Source of the DNA: Anaerolineales bacterium UBA2395
Lineage (GTDB): Bacteria; Chloroflexota; Anaerolineae; Anaerolineales; Villigracilaceae
NCBI GenBank assembly: GCA_002343775.1
Contig: DDSH01000009.1
Location: 1 to 64,000, forward strand
Direction: 5' to 3'
DNA: 64,000 nt
The notes under the pieces were generated by a model, which made no database searches, had not been told where the DNA came from, and saw only the letters and a list, made by a program, of their open reading frames with translations. The position numbers and the translations under genes were made by a program. Of the stretch, positions 50,871-60,353 are shown one piece after another; position 1 is the first letter of the stretch, and each line of letters starts with the position of its first letter.

Positions 50871-51183
50871 GCATGACCGGCCTCCCATAAATAGGGCAGA
50901 TTCTGTTAGTCGAAGTACTATTGTGCCTCATTACTGCCAGGCATGAGGCAACATGACAAATGTCAGGATTGAATATGACCGGATAATTTGTTACGTTGTT
51001 TATGGTAACTTTTACTGGAGGAGGAGGTTTTTGTTCAAAAATAGTCCATTTTGTTGAACTATCTGCTCGTTGTATGGCGGCGATGAACTGACAACTTAAC
51101 TTGGACGCTCATGGGTTGTCAGGGAGCCAATAGCGAAACCGGCCGGTGTGGTCGGTTATTTGCTTAAGTTCCGGGAGGGAACG
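50871..51183. other. Intergenic stretch before the SBBP surface protein
   Basis: No gene is supported. It contains A/T-rich sequence and a GC-rich ACCGGCCGGTGTGGTCGGT segment (about 51138-51156) that could act as an operator for the gene at 51184. No terminator was seen. Confidence 0.4.
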
Positions 51184-54100
51184 ATGAATGCGAAACAATT
51201 TTTCTCGATGGTGATTGTAATTTCAATGATTTGCATACTGGGAGGAATGCCTCAATCCACGCGAGCCTCCTCGCTCACCGCTGACCAGCCGATGCCTGTG
51301 GTATGGAACACTTTTTGGGGAGGTTCCGCCACGTCGGGAGATGGCGTCGTGGTTGACGGAAATGGCGACCTTATTACTGTGGGGTATGGCATCGGGACCT
51401 GGGGAGACCCGATTAATCCGCATGCCGGAGAAGATAATGGCATTGGCGATGCTCTTGTGGCAAAGTTCAGTCGTGACGGAACCCTGGAGTGGAATACATT
51501 TTTGGGATCGACCTTCGATGACCAGGGGTTTGGGATTGCGGTGGATGGATTCGGGAACATATACATCTCTGGCCGCAGCAACGCGACATGGGGTAATCCA
51601 GTCCATGAGCACAGTGGTGGATATGATACGTTTGTCGCCAAGCTGAGTCATGACGGCATTCTGCAATGGAATACATTTGTTGGTTCATATGGCAGGGAGC
51701 AGAATTTGGGTATTGCTGCCGATGCCGCAGGGAACAGTTACATCGTGGGAGATACTGATTGGGGATGGGGGGATCCAATTAGGGAATATTCCGGAGGTTT
51801 GGATGCGTATGTGGTGAAATTAAACACTGATGGCGCGATTGAATGGAACACTTTCCTTGGCTCTTCAAACGAGGACAGCGCTGCTGGCGTGGCGGTGGAT
51901 GAGAATGGATATTTGTATGTTGCAGGTACAAGTTTTTCTACTTGGGGGTATCCAAATCTTCCCTATCAGGCAAGCGACCGGGCTGGGTTTGCCGCAAAAC
52001 TGGATGCCAATGGTGCTGTTGTGTGGAATACATTCTTTGGTAATGACATCACCTGGTCCAGAGGGCTATCGATCGACAATAGTGGCAATATGTATGTTAC
52101 GGGATATAGTGAAGGCAATTGGGGAAATCCGATCATTGGTTATTCAGGAGGTGGGGATGCCTATGCAGCCAGATTTGATACGAATGGAATATTGATCTGG
52201 AATACCTTCCTTGGCTCGCCGGACTTTGACCAGGGGTTTGCGATTGCGAACGATGATACAGGCAGTGTTTACGTTGTAGGCGATAACGCCGCACCGTGGG
52301 GAAATCCACTGAATTCAAACCCCGACGGCGGCAGGGATGTGTTCGTTGCCAACCTGGAGATGGACGGCACTTTGCAATGGCACACCTTCATCGGCTCCAC
52401 AACGGTTGACCAGGGCATGGGCATCGCCGTGGGAGAAAATGATTCTATTTATGTCACTGGTTATAGTGGTGGCACCTGGGGAGACCCGATTCATGCCCAT
52501 CCTGGGGATGCGTGTGTGATGTTCGTCGCGAAATTGATATTCCAGGAACCAACCAATCAGCGCATCTTTGTTGAACCAAATGAAGATAATATCCATGCCT
52601 GGGGGTGGACGGCAGGAACGTCACTGGTAACTACGATCGACGACCCGGCAACCATTGGGATAACCGATTATACCGGGACTGTGATGGCAGCAATAGATAA
52701 TGACTGGGATCACGGGCTTGCGCTGGGTGGCATCTTTGATATCCAGCCCGGTCATGTGGTGACTGTAAGCGGAGAAGGGATCACCAAACAAATTGTGGTG
52801 AGTCGCCTTGCGATATCGGATATCGATATCGATGCTGATACGATATCTGGAACGGGAACCCCCGGTTCATGGATCCATGTGGGCACGGAATGCGATGAAA
52901 CCGGTTGTGCCAACCGTAACTTAATCGTGGACTCGACTGGAAACTGGATGGTGGATTTCTCAACTCCTGTAGACGACCCGTCACAAGGGATGGGCACGCT
53001 CGATCTGCGCCCGGGTTCCGACTCTCATGCCTATGAAAACGATGAAGATAACGATAGCACAAGAGTGAGATGGCACGTATCCAACCCGCGCTTCTCCGTG
53101 CTGCTTACACAGAATAATGTAAATGGTTACGAATGGCCTATGGGCACGAGCATAACGCTCATGATCGACGATCCGTCGAATGGAACAGGTGTGGATTATT
53201 CCAGGACCAAGACAGTGGACACTGAGAATTTCAGACCGCCGTTCGATACGTGGATCGGATTTACACTGGTTGATTTTGTTATAAAACCAGGTGATATCGT
53301 CACCATGACGGATGGTACAACGACCAAGACACACATTACCCAGGAAATATCTGTAACGAATATTGACCCGGTGGCAGATACAGTTTCCGGAACCGCTGCG
53401 CCCGGGACCGATGTTGGGATTGGCGGGGTGTGTGACAATAATGGCTGTTCGTATCGAAACGTGCCCGTGGATGACAGTGGACACTGGCTGGCGGACTTTT
53501 CCGTTCCGGGTGACCAGAATAACGAACAACAACTCTTTGATATTCAACTGGGTTCCTCGGGTGATGCTCAAAGGATCGATGAGGATGGTGATGGGACGGT
53601 GTATAAATGGAAACTGGGCGAACCTCGTATTTTTGCCTTGCTGGGAGAACAACGTGTGCATGCCTGGGGCTGGTTTGCCGGGACACCACTAACATTGACG
53701 ATCGATAACCCTGTCACGCCGCAATCTCCAGATTACACAGGAACACAGGTGGCAACGGAAATCGAGGAGTGGGACCATGGGTATGACTGGGGCATTCCCC
53801 TCGATGTTCAACCAGGCTATCGGATCACGGTCAGCGGTGGAGGCATCACAAAAGAACTCATAGTGGCACATCTAACGGTGACATCTGTCGATATGGAAGC
53901 AGATACGGTGACTGGAACCGGAGATCCAGGCTATGAGATCCATGTGGGTCAGTTATGTGATGATAATGGTTGTACAAGACGTAATGTCTATGTGGATAGC
54001 AATGGAAACTGGCTCGCTGATTTTTCTGTGCCAGGTCATGATGATGATGAAACCGTGTTTGATATTCGACCCGGGTCAGGGACAGGCGTCTATCAGATTG

Positions 54101-55296
54101 ACGAAGACGGCGATGCTACGAATGTAGATTGGAACCTTCCCTACCCGCCCACTTTTCAAGTGCGTGCCAATTGGGATCTTGTCGAAGGTTCGGGATGGAT
54201 ATTGGGCGACACGGTCACGATCGATGTGAATGATCCATTCACCCCGCAGGAAATAGACTATTCTGATACAGCGACGGTTGGGGTTGCCGATTGGGATCCA
54301 AATCAGACATGGTTTAGCATCCAAACCAACAACTACGATCTCAAAGCGGGGGACACCGTAACCGTCAAGGATGAATCCATAACGAAACAACTCCTTGTTA
54401 CGGATTTCAGGATCACGGATGTTGATCTTGATACCGACAGGGTATATGGCAAGGCGGAGCCAGGTCAATACGTGCATGTCTGGACCTGCTGGCACGACAT
54501 CCCCTGTGTCAACCGAGATGAGACTGCCGACGCGAACGGCGACTGGTTCTCAGATTTCTCCATCCCAGGCGAGCAGGATTGGGAGCAGGAAACCGCCAAT
54601 CTCCAGGCTGAATCTTGGATCGATTCGTCAGTCAGCGACTGGGATGGAGACCTGGTCATGTCCGGCTGGTTTGTGAACAACAACAGCAACCCGGTCGCCA
54701 ATGCCGGAACCGACCGGATCGTGTATCCAGGTGAAGCCATCACGCTGGACGCCTCCGCCTCCTTCGATCCTGATGGCGATTTACTGACCTATGCATGGGA
54801 CCTCGACAATGATGGTCAATACGATAATGCCAGTGGCGTGACCGCTTCGATCTCATTCAGCCAGGTTGGGGAGCATGTCATAGGGGTGCAGGTGACGGAC
54901 GCGGGTGGATTGAGCGATGCAGACACCATCATCGTGACGATCCTCCCATGGACACTGAAAGGCTTCTACCAGCCCGTTGATCTGAATGGCGTCTACAATG
55001 TTGTCAAAGGCGGCAGTACGGTGCCGCTCAAGTTTGAGATTTTCGCCGGTGCCACTGAACAGACAGATATCCTTGTTGTAAAGAGCCTGACCTACGCCGA
55101 AACCGCCTGTAGCCTGAACGCTGTCACGGACGAGATCGAGCTCACCGCCACGGGCAGTACCAGTCTGCGCTATGACCCGATCGCAGGGCAATTCATATAC
55201 AACTGGAAGACGCCCAGGTTGCCCGGAAAGTGCCTTCGCGTGACCGTGTCCGCACTTGATGGCTCAAAACTTGTGGCGTATTTCAAGCTCAAATGA
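51184..55296 (+). CDS. Giant secreted SBBP / Ig-like / PKD / PxKF surface protein
   Basis: The 1370-residue protein has a signal peptide (MNAKQFFSMVIVISMICIL), then about nine SBBP repeats of roughly 50 residues (WNTFLGSSxxDxxxGIAVDxxGNIYVxGxS type). Several repeated Ig-like domains follow, each with an Asp/Gly-rich edge, then a PKD domain (NAGTDRIVYPGEAITLDASASFDPDGD) and a C-terminal PxKF module (GFYQPVDLNGVYNVVKGG to YFKLK). SBBP blades form beta-propellers. It should be exported and anchored or shed, acting as a surface adhesin. GGGAGG lies 5 bases before the ATG. It is cargo between B' and B. Confidence 0.9.
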   Translation: MNAKQFFSMVIVISMICILGGMPQSTRASSLTADQPMPVVWNTFWGGSATSGDGVVVDGNGDLITVGYGIGTWGDPINPHAGEDNGIGDALVAKFSRDGTLEWNTFLGSTFDDQGFGIAVDGFGNIYISGRSNATWGNPVHEHSGGYDTFVAKLSHDGILQWNTFVGSYGREQNLGIAADAAGNSYIVGDTDWGWGDPIREYSGGLDAYVVKLNTDGAIEWNTFLGSSNEDSAAGVAVDENGYLYVAGTSFSTWGYPNLPYQASDRAGFAAKLDANGAVVWNTFFGNDITWSRGLSIDNSGNMYVTGYSEGNWGNPIIGYSGGGDAYAARFDTNGILIWNTFLGSPDFDQGFAIANDDTGSVYVVGDNAAPWGNPLNSNPDGGRDVFVANLEMDGTLQWHTFIGSTTVDQGMGIAVGENDSIYVTGYSGGTWGDPIHAHPGDACVMFVAKLIFQEPTNQRIFVEPNEDNIHAWGWTAGTSLVTTIDDPATIGITDYTGTVMAAIDNDWDHGLALGGIFDIQPGHVVTVSGEGITKQIVVSRLAISDIDIDADTISGTGTPGSWIHVGTECDETGCANRNLIVDSTGNWMVDFSTPVDDPSQGMGTLDLRPGSDSHAYENDEDNDSTRVRWHVSNPRFSVLLTQNNVNGYEWPMGTSITLMIDDPSNGTGVDYSRTKTVDTENFRPPFDTWIGFTLVDFVIKPGDIVTMTDGTTTKTHITQEISVTNIDPVADTVSGTAAPGTDVGIGGVCDNNGCSYRNVPVDDSGHWLADFSVPGDQNNEQQLFDIQLGSSGDAQRIDEDGDGTVYKWKLGEPRIFALLGEQRVHAWGWFAGTPLTLTIDNPVTPQSPDYTGTQVATEIEEWDHGYDWGIPLDVQPGYRITVSGGGITKELIVAHLTVTSVDMEADTVTGTGDPGYEIHVGQLCDDNGCTRRNVYVDSNGNWLADFSVPGHDDDETVFDIRPGSGTGVYQIDEDGDATNVDWNLPYPPTFQVRANWDLVEGSGWILGDTVTIDVNDPFTPQEIDYSDTATVGVADWDPNQTWFSIQTNNYDLKAGDTVTVKDESITKQLLVTDFRITDVDLDTDRVYGKAEPGQYVHVWTCWHDIPCVNRDETADANGDWFSDFSIPGEQDWEQETANLQAESWIDSSVSDWDGDLVMSGWFVNNNSNPVANAGTDRIVYPGEAITLDASASFDPDGDLLTYAWDLDNDGQYDNASGVTASISFSQVGEHVIGVQVTDAGGLSDADTIIVTILPWTLKGFYQPVDLNGVYNVVKGGSTVPLKFEIFAGATEQTDILVVKSLTYAETACSLNAVTDEIELTATGSTSLRYDPIAGQFIYNWKTPRLPGKCLRVTVSALDGSKLVAYFKLK

Positions 55297-55437
55297 TCTC
55301 CGTTCCCCCAAGAATGGGAACACATGCTTGTCGTATCAGAACTGGCAGCCCAAATGGTCTGCCAGTTCTTTTGCTGCATACAAGGGACATGATTAAGTGG
55401 CGCTGGCGTCCTTATCAAACGAACCAGGTTCATTAGC

Positions 55438-55470
55438 GACACGGACGGAGTACCCGTCCGTGTCTTTTTG
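55438..55470 (+). terminator. Hairpin + T-tract just before gene B
   Basis: GACACGGACGG (55438-55448) pairs perfectly with CCGTCCGTGTC (55454-55464), followed by TTTTTG. It terminates rightward transcription from the SBBP gene or acts as an attenuator directly ahead of gene B (ATG 55484). Confidence 0.78.
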
Positions 55471-55483
55471 TATCATGCCGCCC

Positions 55484-57229
55484 ATGTCTCAACCTCAAGA
55501 ACTTTTTGCTGCTTCCATTGCCTCCGAAGCCGTGGAGGTGCTGGAAGATCATCTGCTCTTTCCGGGTGGATATCTCCTGCCGCTTTCCGCGCGTGGTACG
55601 GGTGTACCCGGGTTGGCAGATCGTCCCTGGTCACGCTTATCAGCGGATGTCTTCTATCCCAACCTGCCGGTGATGTATTCCCTTGCCCTGCATCGTGAAC
55701 CGCCGGATGTCCTGCGTGGTTCCCTGCGTGCGCGCCGCACGCTCTTCGAAGGCTTCATGATGGCACTTGCCGAGAAGACCGGTCGTCGTCCTTCAATAGC
55801 GGAACGCTCCGCCGATCACGCGATGGATGCCGCCGAGTCGGAATTGACCTTTGGGAAGCCCGCCTTCAAGATCGCCCTGATGAGTGCCTTGTTTGTTGAG
55901 CGCAATCGCTTCGAAGAAGCGGAAGCGGCACGACGTGTGATCGAGTCCAACCTGCGTGCGCGTGGTCTCACGGCACAAAGACTCTTCTACATTGCAGAAC
56001 GCGCTCTGCATCATTTCCAACCCGGAGGAAAGTTATTTCCGGGATTGGATGAGCCGACACTGTTCTTGGAAGAGACTCTGCCTTTGATGCCCACTCCATC
56101 CCGTCAGGTCATGCCGGTCGGGGATTCGGTTTGGATCGGAACACACGCCCGCGATGGAAGGGATATTCACTTCTCTTTCACCAAGGGGTTTGATCCCGCC
56201 GTTCCACCTCCACCCCATGCAACAACACTAATCCTCGGTGAACCTGGTGCGGGCAAGACCAGCCTCTTGCGCTGGATCATGTTGCAGCGTTTGTTACAGG
56301 GCAGGACGGTCATCTCCATTGATCCCGAAGGCGAGAACAATCGACTATGCGAAGCAGTGGAAGGAAAGGTTGTACCGGCTGGTATTCCCGAAGACAAAGA
56401 AACCTGCCTCATTCATCCTTTGCAAGGTGAAAACCCGGCAGAGTTGTTGCTGGCTGTCCGTTTCCTGATCGCATCTCTTGCTGGAGAGTCGGTCTTATCT
56501 CCCGGTGTGCAAGCCGCCTTGCATGAAGCCGTGAAGAGGCGTTGGGAACGCAGGCCTGGCGCCATGACCATTGCGGAATTCGTGGAGACCCTGGGAACGA
56601 TCAACGTTCCCGAAGCCGCGATGCCTTTGGCACTGTTACGTCCTTTTATGCGCGGTGGTTTATTTGAAGGTTTCTTCGATAGGCCCAAGGCACTTCTCTC
56701 TCCTCATTTTCCTTCCGGTCAGTGGTGGAACTTCGATCTCTCTTCCCTGCGTGAAGAGAACCGCGCCATTGTGCATTCGGTGCTGGCTTGGTTTCTCTAT
56801 CATGCCGTCACGGTGGGCAAACAACCGATGGACATCTTCATCGATGAAGGCTGGCGTTTGTTGCGCAGTGGTCCCTTCACCGATTTGTTGGATGAACTGG
56901 GCAGACGCGCACGCAAACGTGGCGTTGGTGTTACTCTCATCACCCATCTGCCTGCCGACCTGATGAAAAATCCGACCTCCTTGAGTCTGGCGTCCACAGC
57001 TTTTATCGGTCGGCTTGGCCCGGATGAAGCTTTTGCCTTCTATCGTTCCCTCGGCGTTCCAGAAAGCGAAGCACGCAAGAATGCTGAGACTACTTCACGT
57101 TTGCCTCCGCGAGTCTTTCTTGCGGCTCCATCTGCGGGACGTGGTGCTTTGTTTCCCGTCTTGGTCTCCATCCCGCCGACATGGATTCAGTTTTGGAAAC
57201 AACTTGGGGCAACAGGAGTGGCACGATGA
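55484..57229 (+). CDS. Gene B: VirB4/TraC-like conjugation ATPase
   Basis: The 581-residue ATPase carries Walker A LGEPGAGKTSLLRWIM (about 250-265) and Walker B MDIFIDEGWRLL (about 449-460). The arrangement is that of VirB4, ending with TLITHLPADLMKNP and FIGRLGPDEAF. It lacks the small N-terminal domain, which gene A appears to supply. VirB4 ATPases energise conjugative type IV secretion. Its stop overlaps the next start as ATGA. Its first 119 codon-frame bases are duplicated at 50752. The start 55484 was chosen as the frame-compatible ATG after the hairpin; no clear Shine-Dalgarno sequence. Confidence 0.85.
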   Translation: MSQPQELFAASIASEAVEVLEDHLLFPGGYLLPLSARGTGVPGLADRPWSRLSADVFYPNLPVMYSLALHREPPDVLRGSLRARRTLFEGFMMALAEKTGRRPSIAERSADHAMDAAESELTFGKPAFKIALMSALFVERNRFEEAEAARRVIESNLRARGLTAQRLFYIAERALHHFQPGGKLFPGLDEPTLFLEETLPLMPTPSRQVMPVGDSVWIGTHARDGRDIHFSFTKGFDPAVPPPPHATTLILGEPGAGKTSLLRWIMLQRLLQGRTVISIDPEGENNRLCEAVEGKVVPAGIPEDKETCLIHPLQGENPAELLLAVRFLIASLAGESVLSPGVQAALHEAVKRRWERRPGAMTIAEFVETLGTINVPEAAMPLALLRPFMRGGLFEGFFDRPKALLSPHFPSGQWWNFDLSSLREENRAIVHSVLAWFLYHAVTVGKQPMDIFIDEGWRLLRSGPFTDLLDELGRRARKRGVGVTLITHLPADLMKNPTSLSLASTAFIGRLGPDEAFAFYRSLGVPESEARKNAETTSRLPPRVFLAAPSAGRGALFPVLVSIPPTWIQFWKQLGATGVAR

Positions 57230-59724
57230 TTTACCCAAAGAGCAGGTACATGCACCCGCATGGCGGGTATGTATGTATCAACTGCGGCTATGAACATGCT
57301 ACTGCTCCAGATCAATGTCCCCTCTGTAATGGTGAATGGCAGGGATGGGAACTGCTCTTTGCGCCGCACGCTCTGGATGACTTGCGCGCACAGGTCATGG
57401 GTTGGATCGCCCAACTGCCATTTCCCACGATCATGGAATGGATCGCCTCTCCCAAAGGCTTGCGTGTGCGCTTGTATTTGCCTCCGCATGTGGCAGAAGG
57501 AGTGGTGAATTCCTGGTCTGCCATGACCGGACAACATTCCAGATGGCGCAGTCTGGGCATCATGAAGGTTCAATCCGGTGGATATGCCCTGCATACTTCC
57601 AATCGCTTGCCGTCCCTGATCGCCTCAGCGAAAGATAGCGACCCCTTGCTTGCCATTGGCAGCCGGTTGATCAGTGCCGCTCGGGAAGGGCATGATGCCA
57701 GTCTGCGCCTGTGGCTGCTTGGGAATGAAGATCAACTGCAGGAAAAGTTGCGTAGCCTGTCCTCCTATTCGTATGGCACCGAAGGCGGCGTCGGCAATGA
57801 CACACCCAACTCGTGGGGGCTGCAATTGGATTTTCTGCGGGCAGGTTTGTTTTTCGGGATGATCATGGCAGGCATCAGTGGTGGGATTTTGTTAGCCGGC
57901 TGGTTCAATCCCTTTGCCGTCTCGATGTTCGCGGTCGCCGGCATCACGATCTGTATTGCTTCGGCTTTGGGCATTCGGGACTGGCTCGCCTGGCGATCGA
58001 TCCCCAAGGAAGTTGTGGAAAGGCGGATACAGGAACCGTTATTGAAAGTTGCCTTTTCCATCTCTGAACCGATCCAACTTCCGCTGCTCGCGGGTGAGAG
58101 TAGGCGGCAACCACTTGAGTCAGCTTGGATTGCCATCCAGAAACACACCTTCCCGTTGCCAGCCGGTGAACTCGCTGGACTGATTGCTCCGCTACAACTG
58201 GGTGAAGGATCGGGCTTGCTGGACCGCGCCGTCTGGCAGGAAGTGCCGGCGCCGCCGCCTTCTCAACCGTTGCTCGAAGCGGGCTTCAAGATCGGGCAGA
58301 GTGTCGCCACCGGCGCGCTGGTCGGCGTCGATCCGGATGGGCATGGACTCGCGACCGGCGGCAGCCGCTCGGGGAAATCCTCCTTTGTGTATGCGATGCT
58401 GGAGCAGTTGATCGCCCGCGGCGATGATGCGCCAGGCATTTTTCTGGTCGATCCGCATGTCTCGCTTGCAGATGCCTTTCTCGATGCGATTGCTCAATTA
58501 CCGGAGGAACAAAAGCAAAAAGCGATCAAGCGATTGCGAGTCGTTACACCGGATCAACCGCAGGTCATTCCCTTGAACCTTCTCGCCGTTCCCGACTTTA
58601 CCTGGGCAGGGAATGCCATCGTGCAGGTCGGTCGGCGCATTTGGGACGACTACTGGGGTCCGCGTATGCAGGCAGCACTGCTTGGATTATTTCGCCTGGC
58701 TCACGTTTGGAACCAGCATCATCCTGAAGCGGGGCTGGGTCTGTTGCATGTGGTCTTCATGGCATTCAACAAGCCCTGGCGGCATAAGGCAATGGCGTTG
58801 TTACCACCTGGGGAACGCATGGGTGCTTTGGCATTGGATGCCCTGCTTGGACAAACCGGCGAAGGAGACAAGTGGAGTCAAGGCTGGGTCACGGAGGTGA
58901 TCAGCCCGGTGCTCTCAAAGGTTATGGCACTGGAGTTATCGCCCTGGCTGTTCTCCGCCATGCATCAGGAATGCTTTGTGGATCTCAACCAGTGGATCGA
59001 TGAACGTGCCTGGGTTGTGCTGCGCCTGCCGTCGGGTGAGATGGGACGTGAAGGCGCAAGACTGACCGCCGGCGTTCTGTACAACGTCTTCGATGCTGCT
59101 TATCGCAAGGCGACCTTGGAAAAGCCAACTCCCTTTTATTTCATCGTGGATGAAGCCCAGGAGATCGGCTCGGGCATGCGTATGGAGTCGATGCTGGCGG
59201 AAGGTGCCAAGTTCGGGGCGCGCATGTTCGTGCTGGCACAGTCCCTTTCCATGATGCGCAAGGTGGAAGGCATGGAGCCAGTGGTGCAGGCAATGCTTGC
59301 CAATACTTCCACACAGATGTTCTTCTCCCCCGATCCGGAGGACGCGGATCTCATACGCGCCACGTTGAGTTCGACCGTGCGCTATGGGAATATGACGCTT
59401 GACCTGCCTTCGTTGCAGTGTTGGTTACGTGCCCGTATTAGCGGACGTTGGCAGCCGCCCACGCTAACTCAGATCAAGCCGCTGCCGCGCGCAGATGCTG
59501 GCAGAGTCAGAGCATTGATCGAGGAAGTCATCGCTGCTCATCCCAACGATTATTTGCCCGCCGATGGCTGGCAGGAGAAGGCGTCCACGGAACTAGCGGA
59601 TATGCTGCCGGCAGCCCTGTCCAAACTTCTGGATGAATTCTTAGCGGTGCGCATCGAGGAACAGAGCAATACACGCATTCATCAACCAGCGCCGCAGGAT
59701 GATGACCGGAGGTTGGGTTTCTGA
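57226..59724 (+). CDS. VirD4/TraD-type coupling ATPase with N-terminal zinc ribbon
   Basis: The 832-residue protein has a four-cysteine ribbon at the N-terminus (C17, C20, C31, C34), two membrane segments (about 204-224 and 228-248), and a large ATPase domain with Walker A TGGSRSGKSSFVYAML (about 377-392) and Walker B FIVDEAQEIG (about 641-650). These are features of type IV coupling proteins that feed DNA into the secretion channel, and of related FtsK/HerA motors. The zinc ribbon is an unusual addition. Start 57226 overlaps gene B's stop (ATGA). It ends in ATGA overlap with the next small gene. Confidence 0.85.
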   Translation: MIYPKSRYMHPHGGYVCINCGYEHATAPDQCPLCNGEWQGWELLFAPHALDDLRAQVMGWIAQLPFPTIMEWIASPKGLRVRLYLPPHVAEGVVNSWSAMTGQHSRWRSLGIMKVQSGGYALHTSNRLPSLIASAKDSDPLLAIGSRLISAAREGHDASLRLWLLGNEDQLQEKLRSLSSYSYGTEGGVGNDTPNSWGLQLDFLRAGLFFGMIMAGISGGILLAGWFNPFAVSMFAVAGITICIASALGIRDWLAWRSIPKEVVERRIQEPLLKVAFSISEPIQLPLLAGESRRQPLESAWIAIQKHTFPLPAGELAGLIAPLQLGEGSGLLDRAVWQEVPAPPPSQPLLEAGFKIGQSVATGALVGVDPDGHGLATGGSRSGKSSFVYAMLEQLIARGDDAPGIFLVDPHVSLADAFLDAIAQLPEEQKQKAIKRLRVVTPDQPQVIPLNLLAVPDFTWAGNAIVQVGRRIWDDYWGPRMQAALLGLFRLAHVWNQHHPEAGLGLLHVVFMAFNKPWRHKAMALLPPGERMGALALDALLGQTGEGDKWSQGWVTEVISPVLSKVMALELSPWLFSAMHQECFVDLNQWIDERAWVVLRLPSGEMGREGARLTAGVLYNVFDAAYRKATLEKPTPFYFIVDEAQEIGSGMRMESMLAEGAKFGARMFVLAQSLSMMRKVEGMEPVVQAMLANTSTQMFFSPDPEDADLIRATLSSTVRYGNMTLDLPSLQCWLRARISGRWQPPTLTQIKPLPRADAGRVRALIEEVIAAHPNDYLPADGWQEKASTELADMLPAALSKLLDEFLAVRIEEQSNTRIHQPAPQDDDRRLGF

Positions 59725-59852
59725 TGAGCACGATGATCGCGCGTTTTCTGTTGGTAGTCTGTGGTGGATCGTTTGCCTGCATGTTGACCTGCATTGGCGT
59801 TTTGTATTCTGCCTGGCGAATGTCTCGCAGAGGCAACGGATGGGATCGATGA
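59724..59852 (+). CDS. Small membrane peptide, 42 aa
   Basis: A single hydrophobic segment (FLLVVCGGSFACMLTCIGVLYS) with a short basic tail (WRMSRRGNGWDR). Start and stop both overlap neighbours in ATGA form (59724 and 59849-59852), so it is part of the secretion operon and probably translated. No family recognised. Confidence 0.7.
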   Translation: MSTMIARFLLVVCGGSFACMLTCIGVLYSAWRMSRRGNGWDR

Positions 59853-60178
59853 GTGACATGGATGTTTTGATCGAGCAGATGGTTTCCGATCTTTCCACGC
59901 AAGCATTCCAATTGGAGGAACGCCGTCTACGACTGTTCCTGAATTGGTTGATGGATCATAGCAGCGAAATGAAGGCTTCCCTTGGAAAGTTTGAACCAGG
60001 TTCTGGAGATGCTGACTTGCAGGAACGCTTTCGGTCGGCACTAAAGACCTGGCTGCCGTCCCTGCCGGCTCAAGGTTTGCTTTGGGAATACCAAACCATC
60101 ACTGGTGAGATCCGCTGGTGGCGCGATCTCGATCCATCTCGATGGAAGATGATCATAAAGACGGAAGTGGAGTCGTAA
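59849..60178 (+). CDS. Hypothetical protein, 109 aa
   Basis: A soluble, acidic, helical protein (MSDMDVLIEQMVSDLSTQ at the start) with Trp-rich end (ITGEIRWWRDLDPSRWKM). No family recognised. It starts within the previous stop (ATGA) and is followed immediately by another small membrane protein gene. Its coupling suggests a cytoplasmic factor of the transfer machine. Confidence 0.72.
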   Translation: MSDMDVLIEQMVSDLSTQAFQLEERRLRLFLNWLMDHSSEMKASLGKFEPGSGDADLQERFRSALKTWLPSLPAQGLLWEYQTITGEIRWWRDLDPSRWKMIIKTEVES

Positions 60179-60346
60179 ATGATTCGTTTCCTCGCGGGTC
60201 TGGGTGTCGGCATGTTTGCCGGCTATCTGCTGGGACTTGTGATCCCTCTTCAGGTCTTCATAATCATATGTCTGGTGCTTGCCGGGCTGGTGGTTCTATT
60301 GTTGTTCCTGTTCCATCTCGGAGTCCGGGATTTCCAGGAGTATTAG
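60179..60346 (+). CDS. Small two-segment membrane protein, 55 aa
   Basis: Two hydrophobic stretches (FLAGLGVGMFAGYLLGLVIP and FIIICLVLAGLVVLLLFLFH) make this a hairpin membrane protein, as found for VirB3-like or pilin-assembly subunits. It starts right after the TAA of the previous gene (TAAATG). It ends 7 bases before the adhesin start. No family claimed. Confidence 0.7.
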   Translation: MIRFLAGLGVGMFAGYLLGLVIPLQVFIIICLVLAGLVVLLLFLFHLGVRDFQEY

Positions 60347-60353
60347 GAGTGTT

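Noticed and set aside
52981..53661. Leftward 226-codon frame inside the SBBP surface protein
   Set aside because: Shadow of the repeated beta domains.
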